Assembly: GCA_947179485.1 (NCBI GenBank) | Contig: OX359246.1 | Span: 29,760,001 to 29,824,000 of the forward strand | DNA length: 64,000 nucleotides | Source: Allacma fusca | Taxonomy: Eukaryota; Arthropoda; Collembola; Symphypleona; Sminthuridae | Direction: 5' to 3' | Part shown: piece by piece, positions 12,451 through 25,175 of the stretch | Numbering within the stretch: the first letter of the stretch is position 1 | Layout of the letters: every line of letters starts with the position of its first letter | The notes under the pieces: model-generated | The model's input: only the letters and a program-made list of their open reading frames with translations | Database searches by the model: none | What the model was told of the DNA's origin: nothing | Program-made: the position numbers and the translations under genes

Positions 12451-13809
12451 GCAATCTAATGAGAGCTTTATTTCCTTTAATATTTCGTAACATCTTGAGG
12501 TCCTTGCGGAGTAATGACCAATGATTGAATGCCAATTACTCCCAAGCGGAGTAATTTAAAAGTGGCTAGACTTTATCTTAAGTCATTCAAGCCAAGTCAA
12601 GTCCTGTGAAGCCTAGTGCAGCATTGGTCAGCCCTTAAAAAGTTGGGCGGACGGATAAAAATAATCTTCCACATTGTGTGTATTGTTAATATAGTATAAA
12701 TATCATAAATCCGTGACGTGCTATTCACATAACAATGTAAATACATGTATTACAAAAATTTGCACAAAACAAACCGTAACATCATATATATCAATTAGTT
12801 GAGTTTCGAAATAATTTAAGGATTCGGCAAAAATAACACGACGTGCGTATATGAATCGATTATTCTTGAAAATATGATAATTTAGTATTTGTAATTTAAA
12901 CTTCTACGTATCTCCCACAAAGTTTTATTGCAACATTATTACTGAACGCAGAGAATGTAGAGATAAATACTGGGAGCTCACAATCAGTTTAATTCAGTTA
13001 ATTTAATTCTTACGGAAATTTGAAAGAAAACTTGGAAATCTAAAGATAAAACATTATAGTACTTCAGTGCGTTAACAATTCACGTAAATGAGCAGTGTGC
13101 CTATTTTATATGTCACATTAGTATCTATGAGTGGCTAATTCCAAAGTATTTGCAAAGCCACGATAAAAGCGACCTCTTATACTATTTGTCGGTGCTTTGA
13201 TAGTGCCCCACATTCAGGCAGGATTAGGTAGTACCTACATGCATACTTGTGGAGATCAGTTCATCTGGATAAGAATTTAAATTATCTTGGTGGCAGATCC
13301 GCAGGAGAAATTAATTATTTAATAAAAACAATTCAATCCGCCAGACAGATAGAATAGCACAAAATCCCGAAATTAACTTGCTTGAGTCCCTGATTTTGAA
13401 AACCAAAAGTGAAATCGAGCAGTGGGATTCACGAAAGAGACAAAATTTTACAGACAACGTCGTGGGTGATGCTACGGAAGTCAGAATTGGATCAATCAGT
13501 ATTGCAATAAAATTTAATGTTGATAGGGTGATCATTTAAATAATGCCTTAGGAATTCAACGCACCTATATACTCACGGGTTGATTAAAAATATTTTAATA
13601 CGCCAGAATTCCAAATCTTAACTGAGTTTCACATGTTACTGCAATAGACCATTCTTTATGTACTAACCTGGAAATAGCACGTAAAAAAGCCAAGAATTGA
13701 ATTAGCAATATTTAAAAACTGGTTCCGATCGAATTTTTTGATAAGAATTCATCACTAATTACCTCAAAATTAATAAACTAACAATAAATGAACACTGGAA
13801 CAACAAAAT
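12451..13809. repeat. Duplicated 3'-flank block of receptor copy 2 (A2)
   Basis: Non-coding. It shares the landmarks of block A1 (GATAAATACTGGGAGCTCA at about 12,962, a GGTGCTTTxATAGTG word near 13,191 and a CTTTATGTACT word near 13,654). The start of the stretch (12,530-12,660) has CAAGTCAAGTC words resembling the internal repeats of the hAT element at 21,650. No gene supported. Confidence 0.55.
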
Positions 13810-15730
13810 TCATCGAACTATTTCACTTTTGATTATCAGCATTGAAAATGTGAGAATTTGGCATGCGAGCTGCAAATATATAACCAACCACTTAATACAT
13901 TTTTAAATTCAATTAAATAGATTTTTCACATGCAGTAATATCTATCTGTAATCAGAAACACATATAGTCTGAAGTAGATAATAGTAGCTAATCGGCACTT
14001 ACTCTACCAGTGACCGCTGGGGTGAGAAACAAAAAGTGACCGCTACAACTACCGTTAACTCCGTCAGAAATATCCTTCAGAATTAAGCGTAGCTTGTAAA
14101 TTGGAATTTCCAGAAGTAGGCTGCCTCTTAAGATTTTAGTAATTTTTCCGCACTGCCAAAAATTAAACAAATAACGAAATTAACCTAATTGTAAGCACAC
14201 GTCTGGGGTACGCAAAATTATTGCACTATTAAAAGTTCAGTTGGGAATATCTGTAAGTCCTCCCAATATTCGGTGTTCAAATTATGTTTCACGTGTGTAT
14301 AAATGTAAATCGATTTCTTAATTATTTAAGGATACACAGGGTACTGTGTCATGTCAAAACTCAACGGTGCCTCAATACATGTGGGGATAATTTCTTTTTG
14401 AAAAATTTAGAAGGAATTTACCAAAATGCAAACATCCGCTGGGGCTTTATACGCAACAATAAAATCAAAAATGGATGTCAGAAAGGAGTATCTGATGTAA
14501 ATGTCCACATTCTGTCCCGTTAATCCCAATGAGTCGATACATATCCGGCTGGACAGTGAGTAAAAACTGATGGAAGCCATAAAAGACATAAGAGCCCACC
14601 AAGAAAAGTAAACGTTCTTCGTACGCTGAACTTCTTTGAAACTCTCGTACAATTTTAAAAGCTGTAAGTATAAAATACAGGCTTCATAATCTCAGTTGTA
14701 GTATGTACATGCAAACGTAATTTTAAATTTATTTCCAGCATCCATTAAAATTTGACCGTTACCTCTGCCGACGTCAGATTATCGCCCTCAGCTTTGATGA
14801 GCAACATGAACTCCTTTGTGATCAGATATGAAATTGAGTGAATAGGAACTCCGATCAAATCTGACAAGAATATAAATACAGTGGAGTAAATTTGCATAAA
14901 TATCACATAAATCTGTCCTGCAAATTTTAGGCCAACCAGATTCATCATAAAAAAAGGAAAATAATAAGGGACAAAATCGGCACTATTTTCCAGAATTAAC
15001 TTCAATTCCCAAATTGCCGCTCCGAATGGCAACAAAGCATAGTACAAAAAAGCTGAAAGTAAGCTGAGCTTCCACAGGAATTAAATGCTTAGTATCTGTA
15101 AATATTACATCAATCAATCATTTCATAAATAACTTTAATTTTTGAAGATTGTTTTGTAAATTTTTATACAATTTTTGTAATTTTCAACTTACAACGGAAC
15201 GATCACTTGTGCCCATTCTCCGTAGGCAGTAACTATGTTGGAGCTCGTGAACGAAACGGACCACTGCAGTTCGATTCACCCAATTGTAGTAAAACTGACA
15301 GATTGAAAGTGAATAAAGAATTATGTTGTTGGCTAAAGCACTGAAAGCCAGAATATTTGCTCCAGAGGCTCTTGTAGCGGAAATTGCATCTTTGATATCC
15401 AGAAACATTTTCCAGCAAAACGTTAGTTGTATCAGAAATATCAAAATCTGCAAATGATTTACATTTAAACAAAAACATTGTTTGAATGTAAAGTGTATCA
15501 TTTACCAATCGCTGACTCACATAAATATACAAGCTAAAATGATGACTGCACTTGCTAACCTTTTTTAACCGAGAACACCCCACCACTTCATACTGATAAT
15601 GCCTTTCGTTCCAGCGTAATTTGAATGTGGAAATGCCAATAGATGATGTAAAATTAATAACGAACGCGAATACAGTGATCAGAGGGTTTGCAGGCGGTAA
15701 CTTTATGAGTTCCGTTAGCTTATACAGCAT
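13810..15730 (-). pseudogene. Gustatory-receptor-like chemoreceptor, copy 2 (one nonsense codon)
   Basis: Same six-exon structure as copy 1: 15730-15560, 15447-15193, 15095-14763, 14661-14422, 14152-14003 and 13869-13810, with exon lengths identical to the other copies and intact splice sites. The only disabling change seen is a TAA at 15083-15081, codon 5 of exon 3 (about residue 147), where copy 3 has TAC (Tyr) in the same context. Translation would stop after the second hydrophobic exon. The rest stays in frame to a TGA at the conserved position. The TM7 exon has diverged (Gly to Cys, Gln to Lys, Thr to Ile), which fits relaxed constraint. A very recent pseudogene, a segregating null allele or a sequencing error are all possible. 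Confidence 0.8.
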
Positions 15731-17656
15731 GGTTAACAATTCGCTGAAAGAATTCTGAAAAGATGAAGAACGTTTTAACTACATGATTTTGAAAACAGAT
15801 TTATTTCCTGTGTATCTGGATGCACAAAATATAAAGAAAATAAACTTGAAATTGACAATTGGTCAAGTTTTCAAGAATTCCAGTAGGCGACGAAAATAAA
15901 GCCTTGACACCGATAATTAAATACTGTCATGAAAAAATAGAATCATGTTTGTAAGCATTTATAACAATGTTATGTTAACTGTTATTTTAATTTAGTTTTT
16001 ACCTTTCAACCAAAATTTCAGACGGAACGTCAGGTACATTTAAATCACAAACCTACACATTAATTCAAACCAATAATTGTTACAGAATTCAAACAGAAAT
16101 AAATACAAAAATTTAATTTTTCACATTTATATTGGTTTCAGTGGAATCCATTTTTATTATTAATAGCAAGATTTCGAACAACAACAGTTGTTGTTCACAA
16201 AGTTGTTTTATCACAGTTACTGTGCTAAAAACAAATTTAAGTACTTAAAGAAATATTTTCTGACATCATTCTACAAGAAAAGCTGCAAATTTTAACGTAG
16301 TTTATTCGTTTACTTCTCTGCATACACAATCACGTAAGCGAGGTGTGTTTCTCACGTTAGTAGTTACTTCTGGATGGTCGATTCCCAAATGCTTTCCAAA
16401 GCCTCAAAAGATTGTCTTACTTGTAAGCATTAGTGCAATAATGTAGTATACTAAATGGGTATACCCATGTTTATGTTGACGTGAAACAGAGCTTGTTTGT
16501 AAACACTAAAGTGAATCGAAAATTAATCAAAGGGAACTAGCGAATGTCGAAAATAATAACTATTATAAAAGCTTAGTGGTCAACTCTGTTCCGGGAATAT
16601 AAATTACGATAAATCAGTAAGGAATGGAATTGAAAATTCAGAAGTTAATTACACCCGATTCCGGCTACTCCTAACTAAAGTAGTATGAGTAATTAAATAT
16701 TCGTCGCTCTGCAACGATTTATGGCATCACTAAATGGAAGTTGGTGTGAGGAGGCAACGCTAGTACTGTGTAACTCCAGAAAGTTTTAACTAATTAAATT
16801 CATTTATGTATTCTTCAGACATTTAGAGAGTTTATTTTGTAGTTATTGCAGGCATTGCGCATGGAGTCACAATTTTGAAAGTTTAAACAAAATCGGAAAA
16901 TGGGTTTCTTCGCTTACAATAAAAATATGTAACTCCGAGACGGTTTGGCCGATTGAGTTCGTTTATTAATGCATCCCAAGTTTTTGCGTGGTAATAATTA
17001 CGCTTACCGTTTACATAAAATTTAATGACGGATTAATGAGTTATTACATTCCTGCCCGTGAAAACCCGGGTAACTTCAAAACGGTTTGACCTATTCATTC
17101 AAGCACAAACTGACCTAACCGTTGTATCTTGAGACAATGTGTACAGGAGAATGAGTGTAAGGTGTGGCCAAATGCTTCCGGTACAAGGAGATTTCCGTAA
17201 TTACAGATGTGCAAACGTACAGACGTTACAAACTTATAAGGGCACAATAGCGCTGCCCATAAAAACTGTCTTGACACCCTGACGTATTTTCATTAAATAT
17301 TAAATAGGATCCCCCGTCAAATATTTCAGGTAATGAAAGTTTGGTTTGATTTTGTTATTGATGAACAAAAGAGGAGTATCATTGTACCCTTGTAAATTGT
17401 ATGTACGTGGAATGAAGTTAATACTGGAGTGAGTGTCTTTGCGGAAGAGTGAAAAATACTTCAGTATTTATCAGGAATATGGCAAGCTCATTTCCTTTTA
17501 ATGCTCAAGCAAAACGAATTAAATTTGTTTTAAGAGGTGTCAGGTATAGTAAGAGTAAGAATTAATTAATCATCATGCGAGCGGACATATGTATATTTTA
17601 ACTTACATAAGCGCAGAAATTTTCAAGCAATAAATGTTTTACTCCTGGTTGTATAG
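15731..17656. repeat. 5'-flank block of receptor copy 2
   Basis: Non-coding, homologous to the flank blocks near 7,400-11,080 and 25,200-26,735. It includes the motif CAAACGTACAGACGTTACAA at about 17,211-17,230 followed by CTTATAAGGGC. Regulatory function is possible but unproven; the similarity is equally explained by unit duplication. Confidence 0.55.
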
Positions 17657-17740
17657 AATACTGATTATGCCTTTCGTTCCAGCGTAGTTTAAATGTGGAA
17701 GTGCCGATTGATGATGTAAAATTAATAATGAACGCAAATA
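17657..17740 (-). pseudogene. Relic of receptor exon 1
   Basis: On the minus strand this 84-bp segment encodes the second half of exon 1 of the receptor family (INFTSSIG and STFKLRWNER motifs) without a stop. It is closest to copy 2. No other exon is next to it, and block-A-type flank DNA follows. It is a stranded exon from an additional, lost receptor copy. Confidence 0.8.
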
Positions 17741-20700
17741 GAAGCATATGGAAATAAAACTATGGATAAATGCACAAACAGTAATGATTATATTTGCCGG
17801 TGATAAAACACATCACTGCAGCGAACCTCTTTGTTACAGGAAAAAACATACTGGGTAATTAACCATACAAGGGAAAATGTAATAGTAATCAAGTACTATC
17901 TGTACTGTAGTGTATATAAAGTACTTAATAACTAATTATTAAAAAGTATTTGGACAATCAAGGTGCTTAAGTATTGGAATATTTTGCTTTGACTGAAAAC
18001 AGGTTATTAGACCGAAAGGGCATGAATATGTTTTTATTTAATGTGTTAGCACATGGCAATGCTGCAATTTCCTTTTTATTTTTATACACATGACCAACAA
18101 ATATATTATAATGAGTAAGCTCCCTTTTGGGAAATCCAGTGGCTTGAATGGTAATATGATCTTAATTTTCCTAAAATTTGAGCCGAAATTAAGTAAAAAC
18201 CTGGGTTCACTATGAAGATTATATGAATATAATAATATTAATATAATTATATGAATGTAATATTTCGTACTTCAGTTGGTTCTTTAACTGTTGAAATTAA
18301 AACTAAATATTGTAGTGTGTTTTGCAATCCGAATCAAGTTAGAAATGTAATTCTGTAAATTGTAATATCCAAATGGTAGGTAAACCATATACATCAAATT
18401 TTAAGTAACAGAAATGATTTTTTTGTAACCCTGAAATCAAAATGTTTTTCGAATGAATTCAAGAAGACAGCGAAAAAAACAAGACGTACATATGCATGTA
18501 CATACATAGACGAATAAAGTATTCTCCAAAAATAATCATTTAGAACTTGTGATTTAAGTTATTGCATTTCATCCACACAAGCTTTATGGCAACATCATTT
18601 CAGAGCGCACAGGATGTAAAAATAAATACTGGAAGCTCAGTAATTAAATGTTTACAGCAATTTGAAAGAAAACCCGGAAATCTAAATGTAAAACCTTTTA
18701 TGATTTTACTTCAGTGGATACAAAATTCACGCAAATGAGTTGTGTTCTTGTCACAGTAGTTTTTACGGATGGTTCATTCCAAATGATTTGCAAATTAAGT
18801 CTCGATAAAGAAAGCTCATATACTACTTGTCGGTGCTTTTATATACTGTCCATATTTAATATCCCATTCACATTCAGATTTATTAACGCGCTGAGAGCAT
18901 AACATTACATGTTTTTTTTCATGTTGAACACCGAACTTAATTAATGTGTCAGATTAAAAACCGTTATTTATTTGCATTGCATTATTAAATCGGGGGTTAG
19001 CATTACATACAATTGATCTGTACTCATTTTGTAACAACTGATCTCGCAGAAAGTTTTCAAAAACGATTGGTGTACAGATCTCTTGAATGTGTTTATTTTT
19101 TTTTCTGAAAGATATGGTCAGTAATTTATTTTGCTACTACTTTTTTTTCGTACATTCACATTCAAATATAATTAGTAAGATTGTTACAACAAAAACACAG
19201 AGGTCTTAGTAAACATCCACATATGAAATTGAATGTGTGTAGTAGTGAGTTCCAGTACTGTCTTTCACTACAGTACACGTAAATGATTTTTCAGCAAACG
19301 AGTTTTACTTTACAGTGGTCGAAGTTTAATTTTTTGCTTAGGTGTAATGTTTTCACAGAACATGCCCCTAATTCCAAAGTTACCCTTACCCTGAAGAATG
19401 TGTTTAGTTAATTTTATAAGAATTTTAGCTGGAATAGTTTTCTCTTTCCTGTGTTAGCATCCAGCTCATTTTTTCTAAGATATTACATGAGAAGATATGA
19501 AACAACGCTTGAATTAGTAAAACGGTTCCCAGATCATTGACTAACGTCACAAATAAATAATTACAAAAAGCTTATTGTTGTAAGCAAGACGCTTGTCAGG
19601 GATTCAGGTATATCAACAAGGTGCGGAGATAAAACGCCAGCATTTAATCACCCTGATTTTGACGAGATACTCCTGAATATGGAATAGGGTAGTGTGATCA
19701 ATTAAAACAATGTTTAGTCTCCAAGTATTGTTATTAAATATTCTTTACTTTCTACGTGAATGTTTCAGCTAATGAAAAGTTTTTAAAATTCTTTAGTATA
19801 CGAGTATTAAAACAATATTGCTCTATATCTTGTACATACGGCTGTTTCTGTTTATTGGAAATGAGAGCAACCTTGGAATTGATTTAATACGAGAGTGAAT
19901 ATCAAATGTCTTGAAAAGGGGAAATTATTTTCAATATTAAATTTTGCGAAAATATGCCTAGCTCAGCTTCTTTTAATTAACTAGCAAAATGGGTTAACAT
20001 AAACACAAGATTCCTGTAAGGTAGGAATAATAATTAACCAGCATGCGAACTGCCATTCATTTTGAGTTATGGAATCAAATTATACCAGAAAGTATTTTCG
20101 AATTTAATCACATAATATCAGGAAAATAGTATTGTAGGGGCGCATTGAAACAAGGTTCGAAATTGTGAGCGTCTCATTGTCTAGCTCTCTACATGTCTGT
20201 CTCAACGAAACTGTCGAAACGCAGTGTCACCAGACTAATCAAACGTTTAACTACGACACATTGGCTAATAAGTCGGAATCGTGTTGGTTTAAGTATCAAA
20301 AGATCTGGTCATGAATATGCCCCAAGTAAATTAAATGAGGTCACATAAAATTACATCACTCTTATTTAGTTTGTCTTCAAGTAATCAGTATTTTTTTGAA
20401 ACACTGTAGTTTTTAAATATTTTTATTTTTCAAATATATATGAAAAAATATTTGTAATAACTTAAACAATGCTATGAACTAGTAAGACGGTTCCCTATCA
20501 TTGACTAACATCATACATGAATAATTACACAAAGATTGTTGTTAGTAAGCATGACGCTTGTCGAGGATTCACGAATATCAACAAGTAATGGGGTTAAAAC
20601 GTTAACATTTAATTACCCTGATTACGACTACTCCTGAATATGATACATGGTAGTATGATAAACTAAAAAACTGTATTTATTCTCAAAGTATTTTTATTAA

Positions 20701-21649
20701 ACATTTACATTCTCGGTACATATTTTAACTAATGGAAAGTTGTTATGGTTTTCTAGTTGACGAATACTTTAGGACAATATTACTCTACTTCTTGTACGTT
20801 GTATAGTTGTTTCTGGTTAATTAAAATGTGGAGGACAACCTTGGATCGGCATTAATACTAGATTGAGTGTCAAATGTCCTGAAAACGGGAAATGATTTTC
20901 AATATTAGATTTAGCAGAAATATGGCTAGCTCAGTTTCTTATAATTAACTAGCAAAATGGGTGACATAAGTTAGAATCTAAAAATAAGTAGGATACAAGG
21001 TGTGTGAATGTTTTGCCCAGCTTTGGTCACCGGACTAATCAAACGTTTTACTACTGACACATTATCTAATAAGTCGGAATCATATTGGTTTCAGCATCAT
21101 CATATCTGGTCATCCATCTGGACTCACTTCAGTTTTGAAATATTTTTATTTTTTATATTTCCTAACGCGGCACTTTTTTCTGGCTTGTTTACCACAGATC
21201 TGACCGTTCACTAAAAAATGCATTTAACATGCAAAAAACATTTAACACGTAGCAGGGGAGGATTCTGAGTTACTTTCGAACAAGATGAGATATAAGTATA
21301 AGAACGGACAACTCGTCATTTAAATGTACCTCAATGACTCCGTTATACGTACATATAAAGGCAATGGTAAAAAATGGATGAACGGAAGTATCGTCCAATT
21401 TCTGTACTTCCAGCTTTGAATAACGTTTTTACAAGAATACTTGTTATAAATTAAACAAAAAATTGATGGAGTGACGCAGGTAGATTCGCATTTACACATT
21501 ATTCATAAATAATCATTAGATATGGTAGGAATGAAGGTATCTATACATTTTGAAGATTTACGATAATCCTTCGATACAATCACAATGGGATCACCTGTAC
21601 TCACGGGTGGATTAAAAAATAATGTTTACCCTGGACCTAAGCTTCAAAA
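17741..21649. repeat. Two tandem A-type flank blocks (A3, A4)
   Basis: Non-coding. The region 19,480-20,200 and the region 20,460-21,400 are clear duplicates of each other and of 3,030-3,990: all carry an AAGCTTATTGTT/AAGATTGTTGTT word followed by TCAACAAG, ACTACTCCTGAATATG and TTTTTATTAAA-type landmarks. The interval 18,380-18,890 matches 2,420-3,000. AT-rich DNA at 17,760-18,380 and 18,900-19,480 shows nothing recognisable. No gene is supported. Confidence 0.55.
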
Positions 21650-22885
21650 CAGTGCTGCGGACAAGTTCAAGTAATACTTGAGTTTTCAAGTCAAGTTCAA
21701 GTTCGGGTCAAGTTCAAGTATGCAAATTTTTTTACTTGAATCTGTCGGGTCAAGTTCAAGTACGTACTCGGCTTGACCATGACATTTTAAGACAAGTCAG
21801 GTTCGAGTACAAGTAAGGGAAATTTACTTGAACCTCAAGTCAAGTTCAGGGTCAAGTAATGGAAAGAAAAAACTTGACCATGAACTTGAGATTTCATGGT
21901 CAAGTTCAAGTAATTTTATATTGCGCATGCCATAAAGGACCGACGCAATTTCAAAATCACAACCCAATTTCATGTTGTGTTTAGGGTATTTTGTTTGCAC
22001 ATGTCATAAATCAAGCGACAAAATTCAAAATCAAAGTCCGTTTTATGAAGGTCTTGTTAACCAGACGTTGTTCATTGTTAGTTGTTGCAGCGACCTCTCC
22101 ATGAAACGAAAGAATTATCTTAATAATTCAGATTGTTGCTTAGAATTATTAGTTTCAACTTGTGCAAATAAATTTCAATATAAAATGAGCTTGAATGACC
22201 CTTTACAAAAAGTGTTTAATAAATAAGTAAAAACTAGTTTATTAAATATTAAATTAAGAGTACTGGTAATGCTCAAATAGGTATATGTATACATACATAT
22301 ATAAACATTAAATAAAACTTGACACCATGTAAAACTCGTCAGATATTCAGTGAAAGTCCGTTATAAGGGCTCAGCTTATAAGGAATGTATCGATATCAGG
22401 GATGCATTTGTTTGACCCCAACTTTCGTTTACACAATGCTTTAGACATTTTATAATGGAAAATTCTTTATAAATTGTAGTCAATTATATCGATCTTTTAC
22501 TGTATTCAATATGCGCTCAAAGTTGTCCTCGAATTGTTTTAAATAAACAATTTTACTAAAATTGTTATCTGAATGATTTGCCAAAACAAGTTCGACAAGT
22601 TATTGTGGCCATGTTTTAATTTTTGTGGTACTTAACTTGAATTATCAAGTTCAAGTCGCGTTCAAGTCATGGTGAAGTCAAGTTCAAGTCAAGTTTGGAA
22701 CTTTAACAACTTGATCAAGTTCAGGTCTTATAAAAGTTACTTGATTACTTGAACTTGACAAGTCGAGTAATTACAGGAACGCGAGTTATCAAGTTCAGGT
22801 TGTGTCTTGAAAGTTACTTGACGTTTCGTGGTCAAGTCAAGTTCATGGTCAAGTTTTGAAATTACTTGACCCGATCGCAGCACTG
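21650..22885. mobile_element. Non-autonomous hAT element, CAGTGCTGCG termini
   Basis: The inverted termini CAGTGCTGCG / CGCAGCACTG are flanked by perfect 8-bp duplications CTTCAAAA (21642-21649 and 22886-22893). About 250 bp at each end are almost entirely CAAGTTCAAGT / ACTTGAACTTG repeats, an imperfect giant palindrome. The middle (about 21,920-22,600) is ordinary AT-rich DNA with no recognisable transposase. Homologous DNA at about 4,660 lacks the element, so it arrived after the receptor units duplicated. Confidence 0.95.
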
Positions 22886-22893
22886 CTTCAAAA

Positions 22894-23260
22894 CATTTTT
22901 TGAGTGTTTCCCCGTGCAATTTGAGGGCTCTAATTAAATTTTTACCCAGGTCTAGCCAGGTTAGGTCACCTCGTAAAACAACCCTTGTTTATACTACTGA
23001 AAAACATTAATGAATAAAATAAAATAACAATTTCAATATGAACAATTATTTACGCTAGAATTCGCTATTCGCAAATTCGCAGTGTTGACCAAAGTTTCAG
23101 GCGTTAGTGCGCGAGACCTGTCTTTACGCACTGACCTAGGAATAGCACGTAATAAAGCCATGAATTTAATAGATTTTGACCAATTTATTTTATGAAAATT
23201 CATAAATAATTACCTCAACGCTAACAAACCAGCAATAATAGCACATTGGAACAACTAAGT
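22894..23260. repeat. 3'-flank block of receptor copy 3
   Basis: Continuation of block A4 beyond the hAT insertion. It matches 4,670-4,985 and 13,570-13,809 (GTAAAAC, CTGACCT and AATAGCACGTAA words). It probably contains the receptor 3' UTR. No separate gene is seen. Confidence 0.5.
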
Positions 23261-25175
23261 TCATCGAACTGTTTCACTTTGGATTACTAGCATTGTAAAT
23301 GTGAGAATTTGGCCTGCGAGCTATAAATAAAAATACATACCCAAAAATATAAAACAATTTTTAATTCAATTAAATCAATTTTGTGTGACTAGAAAAAAAA
23401 TTAGTCTTAAGCAGAAAAAAGTAAAGAATCTGCACTTACTCTACCGCTGACCGCTGGGGTGATACTTAAAAAGTGACCGCTAGAACTACCGTGAACTCCG
23501 TCAGATATATCCTTCAGGATTACACGCAGCTTGTAAATTGGAATCTCTAGAAGTAGGTTGCCTCTTAAGATTTTAGTAATCTTTCCACACTGCACAAAAA
23601 TAAAGACCTGCAAATAACGCATTAAACCTGATTGTGACCACAAGCGTGAGGTACGGCAAAATATTGCAATATTAAAATTTCATTTGGGATTTAGTCCTAA
23701 GAAACTCCTCGTTCAAATTATATCACAAGTGTGCATAGATATATTTCGATTTGTGAATTCTTGGAAGGATAAAAAAGGTATTGCGTCATGTCAAAACTCA
23801 ATGTTATCTCAATACAAGCGGGGATTCATTCTTTTTGAAAAATTTAGAAGGAATTTACCAAAATGCATACATCCGCTGGGGCTTTGTACATAATAATTAG
23901 GTCAAAGAAGGATAGCAGAAAACCAAATCTGGTAAAAATGTCCACATCCTGTCCCGTTAATCCCAATGAGTCGATATATTTCCGAGATGACAGGGAGTAG
24001 AAAGTGATACAAACGATGTAAAGCATAAGAGTCCACCAAGAAAGGTAAACGTTCTTTGTCCGCTGAACTTCTTTGAAACTCTCGTACAGTTTTAAAAACT
24101 GCATAAAAAAATACAGGCTTCATAAGATCCGTTCTAGCGTATGCAAACGTAATTTTAAATCCTAATTCCAGAGTCCATGAAAATTTGACCGTTACCTCTT
24201 TGGACGTCAGATTATCGCCCTCAGCTTTGATGAGCAACATGAACTCCTTTGTGATTAGATATGAAAATGTGAAAACAGGAACTCCGATCACATCTGCCAA
24301 GAATATAAATACAATAGAGTACATTTGCAAAAATATCACATAAATCTGTCCCGCAAACTTTAGGCCAGCATGATTCAGCACAAAAGAAGGAAAATAAAGT
24401 GGGACGAAAGCGGCACTATTTTCCAGAATTAACTTCAATTCCCAAAAGGGCGCTCCAAACAGCAACGTAACATAACGCAATAAAGCTACGAGTAAGCTGA
24501 TCTTCCACAGGAAGTAAATGCTTAGTATCTGCAATTTTTTACACTAATTAATCATCTCATCAATAACTGTTTAATGTTCTGGGATTGTTTTTTAAATTTT
24601 CAATTCAAAGCAAATTTAAAAAGTATTTTTTTTGCTTACACCACCACGACCTGTTGTACTCAATTTTCTTAAGCAATAATTATGTTGAAGCTCATGTACG
24701 AAACTGATCACTGCAGCTCGATTCACCCAATTGTAGTAGAACTGACATATGGAAAGAGAATAAAGACTTATGTTGTTGGCTAAAGCAATAAAAGCCAGGA
24801 TATTTGCTCCAGAGGCTCTTGTTGAAGAAGTTGCATCCTTAATATCCATACACATTTTCCAGCAAAGCGTTATTTGTATCAGAAGTAGCAAAGTCTGCAG
24901 ATGATTTAAATTTAAACAAAATTGTGGTATTATTGTAAAGTTTATCATATCTCAATCACTGAATCTCATAAAGACGAACTAAAATGATAACTGCGTTTGC
25001 TAACCTTTTTGACCAGAGAGCATCCCACGACTTCATACTGATTACCCCTTTCGTTCCAGCGTAATTTAAATGTGGAAATGCCGATACATGATGTAAAATT
25101 AATAACCAATGCAAATACAGTGATCAGAGGGTTTGCAGGTGGTAACTTTACGAGTTCGTTCAGCTCATACAGCAT
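23261..25175 (-). CDS. Gustatory-receptor-like chemoreceptor, copy 3 (intact, six exons)
   Basis: Exons 25175-25005, 24894-24640, 24528-24196, 24098-23859, 23589-23440 and 23320-23261 have the same lengths and phases as copies 1 and 2 and encode 401 aa with no internal stop. The strongest conservation with copies 1 and 2 is in exon 1 (STFKLRWNER, PANPLITVFA), exon 2 (RASGANILAF, QFYYNWVNR), exon 3 (LKLILENSA, GLKFAGQIYVIF, LITKEFMLLIKAEGD) and exon 4 (LYESFKEVQRTKNVY, LGLTGQDVDI). Exon 5 carries ILKDISDGVHGSSSGHF and exon 6 LTFTMLVIQSETVR, the Gr-like TM7 end. The start ATG at 25175 aligns with those of the other copies. A role in taste or contact chemosensation is inferred from the family; the ligand cannot be told. 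Confidence 0.82.

Noticed and set aside
14407-14652. Separate small proteins suggested by single-exon open frames in the receptor loci
   Set aside because: They are individual exons of the six-exon receptors; the apparent ends VNSF after the conserved CIL are splice donors (TTG then GTAAAT).
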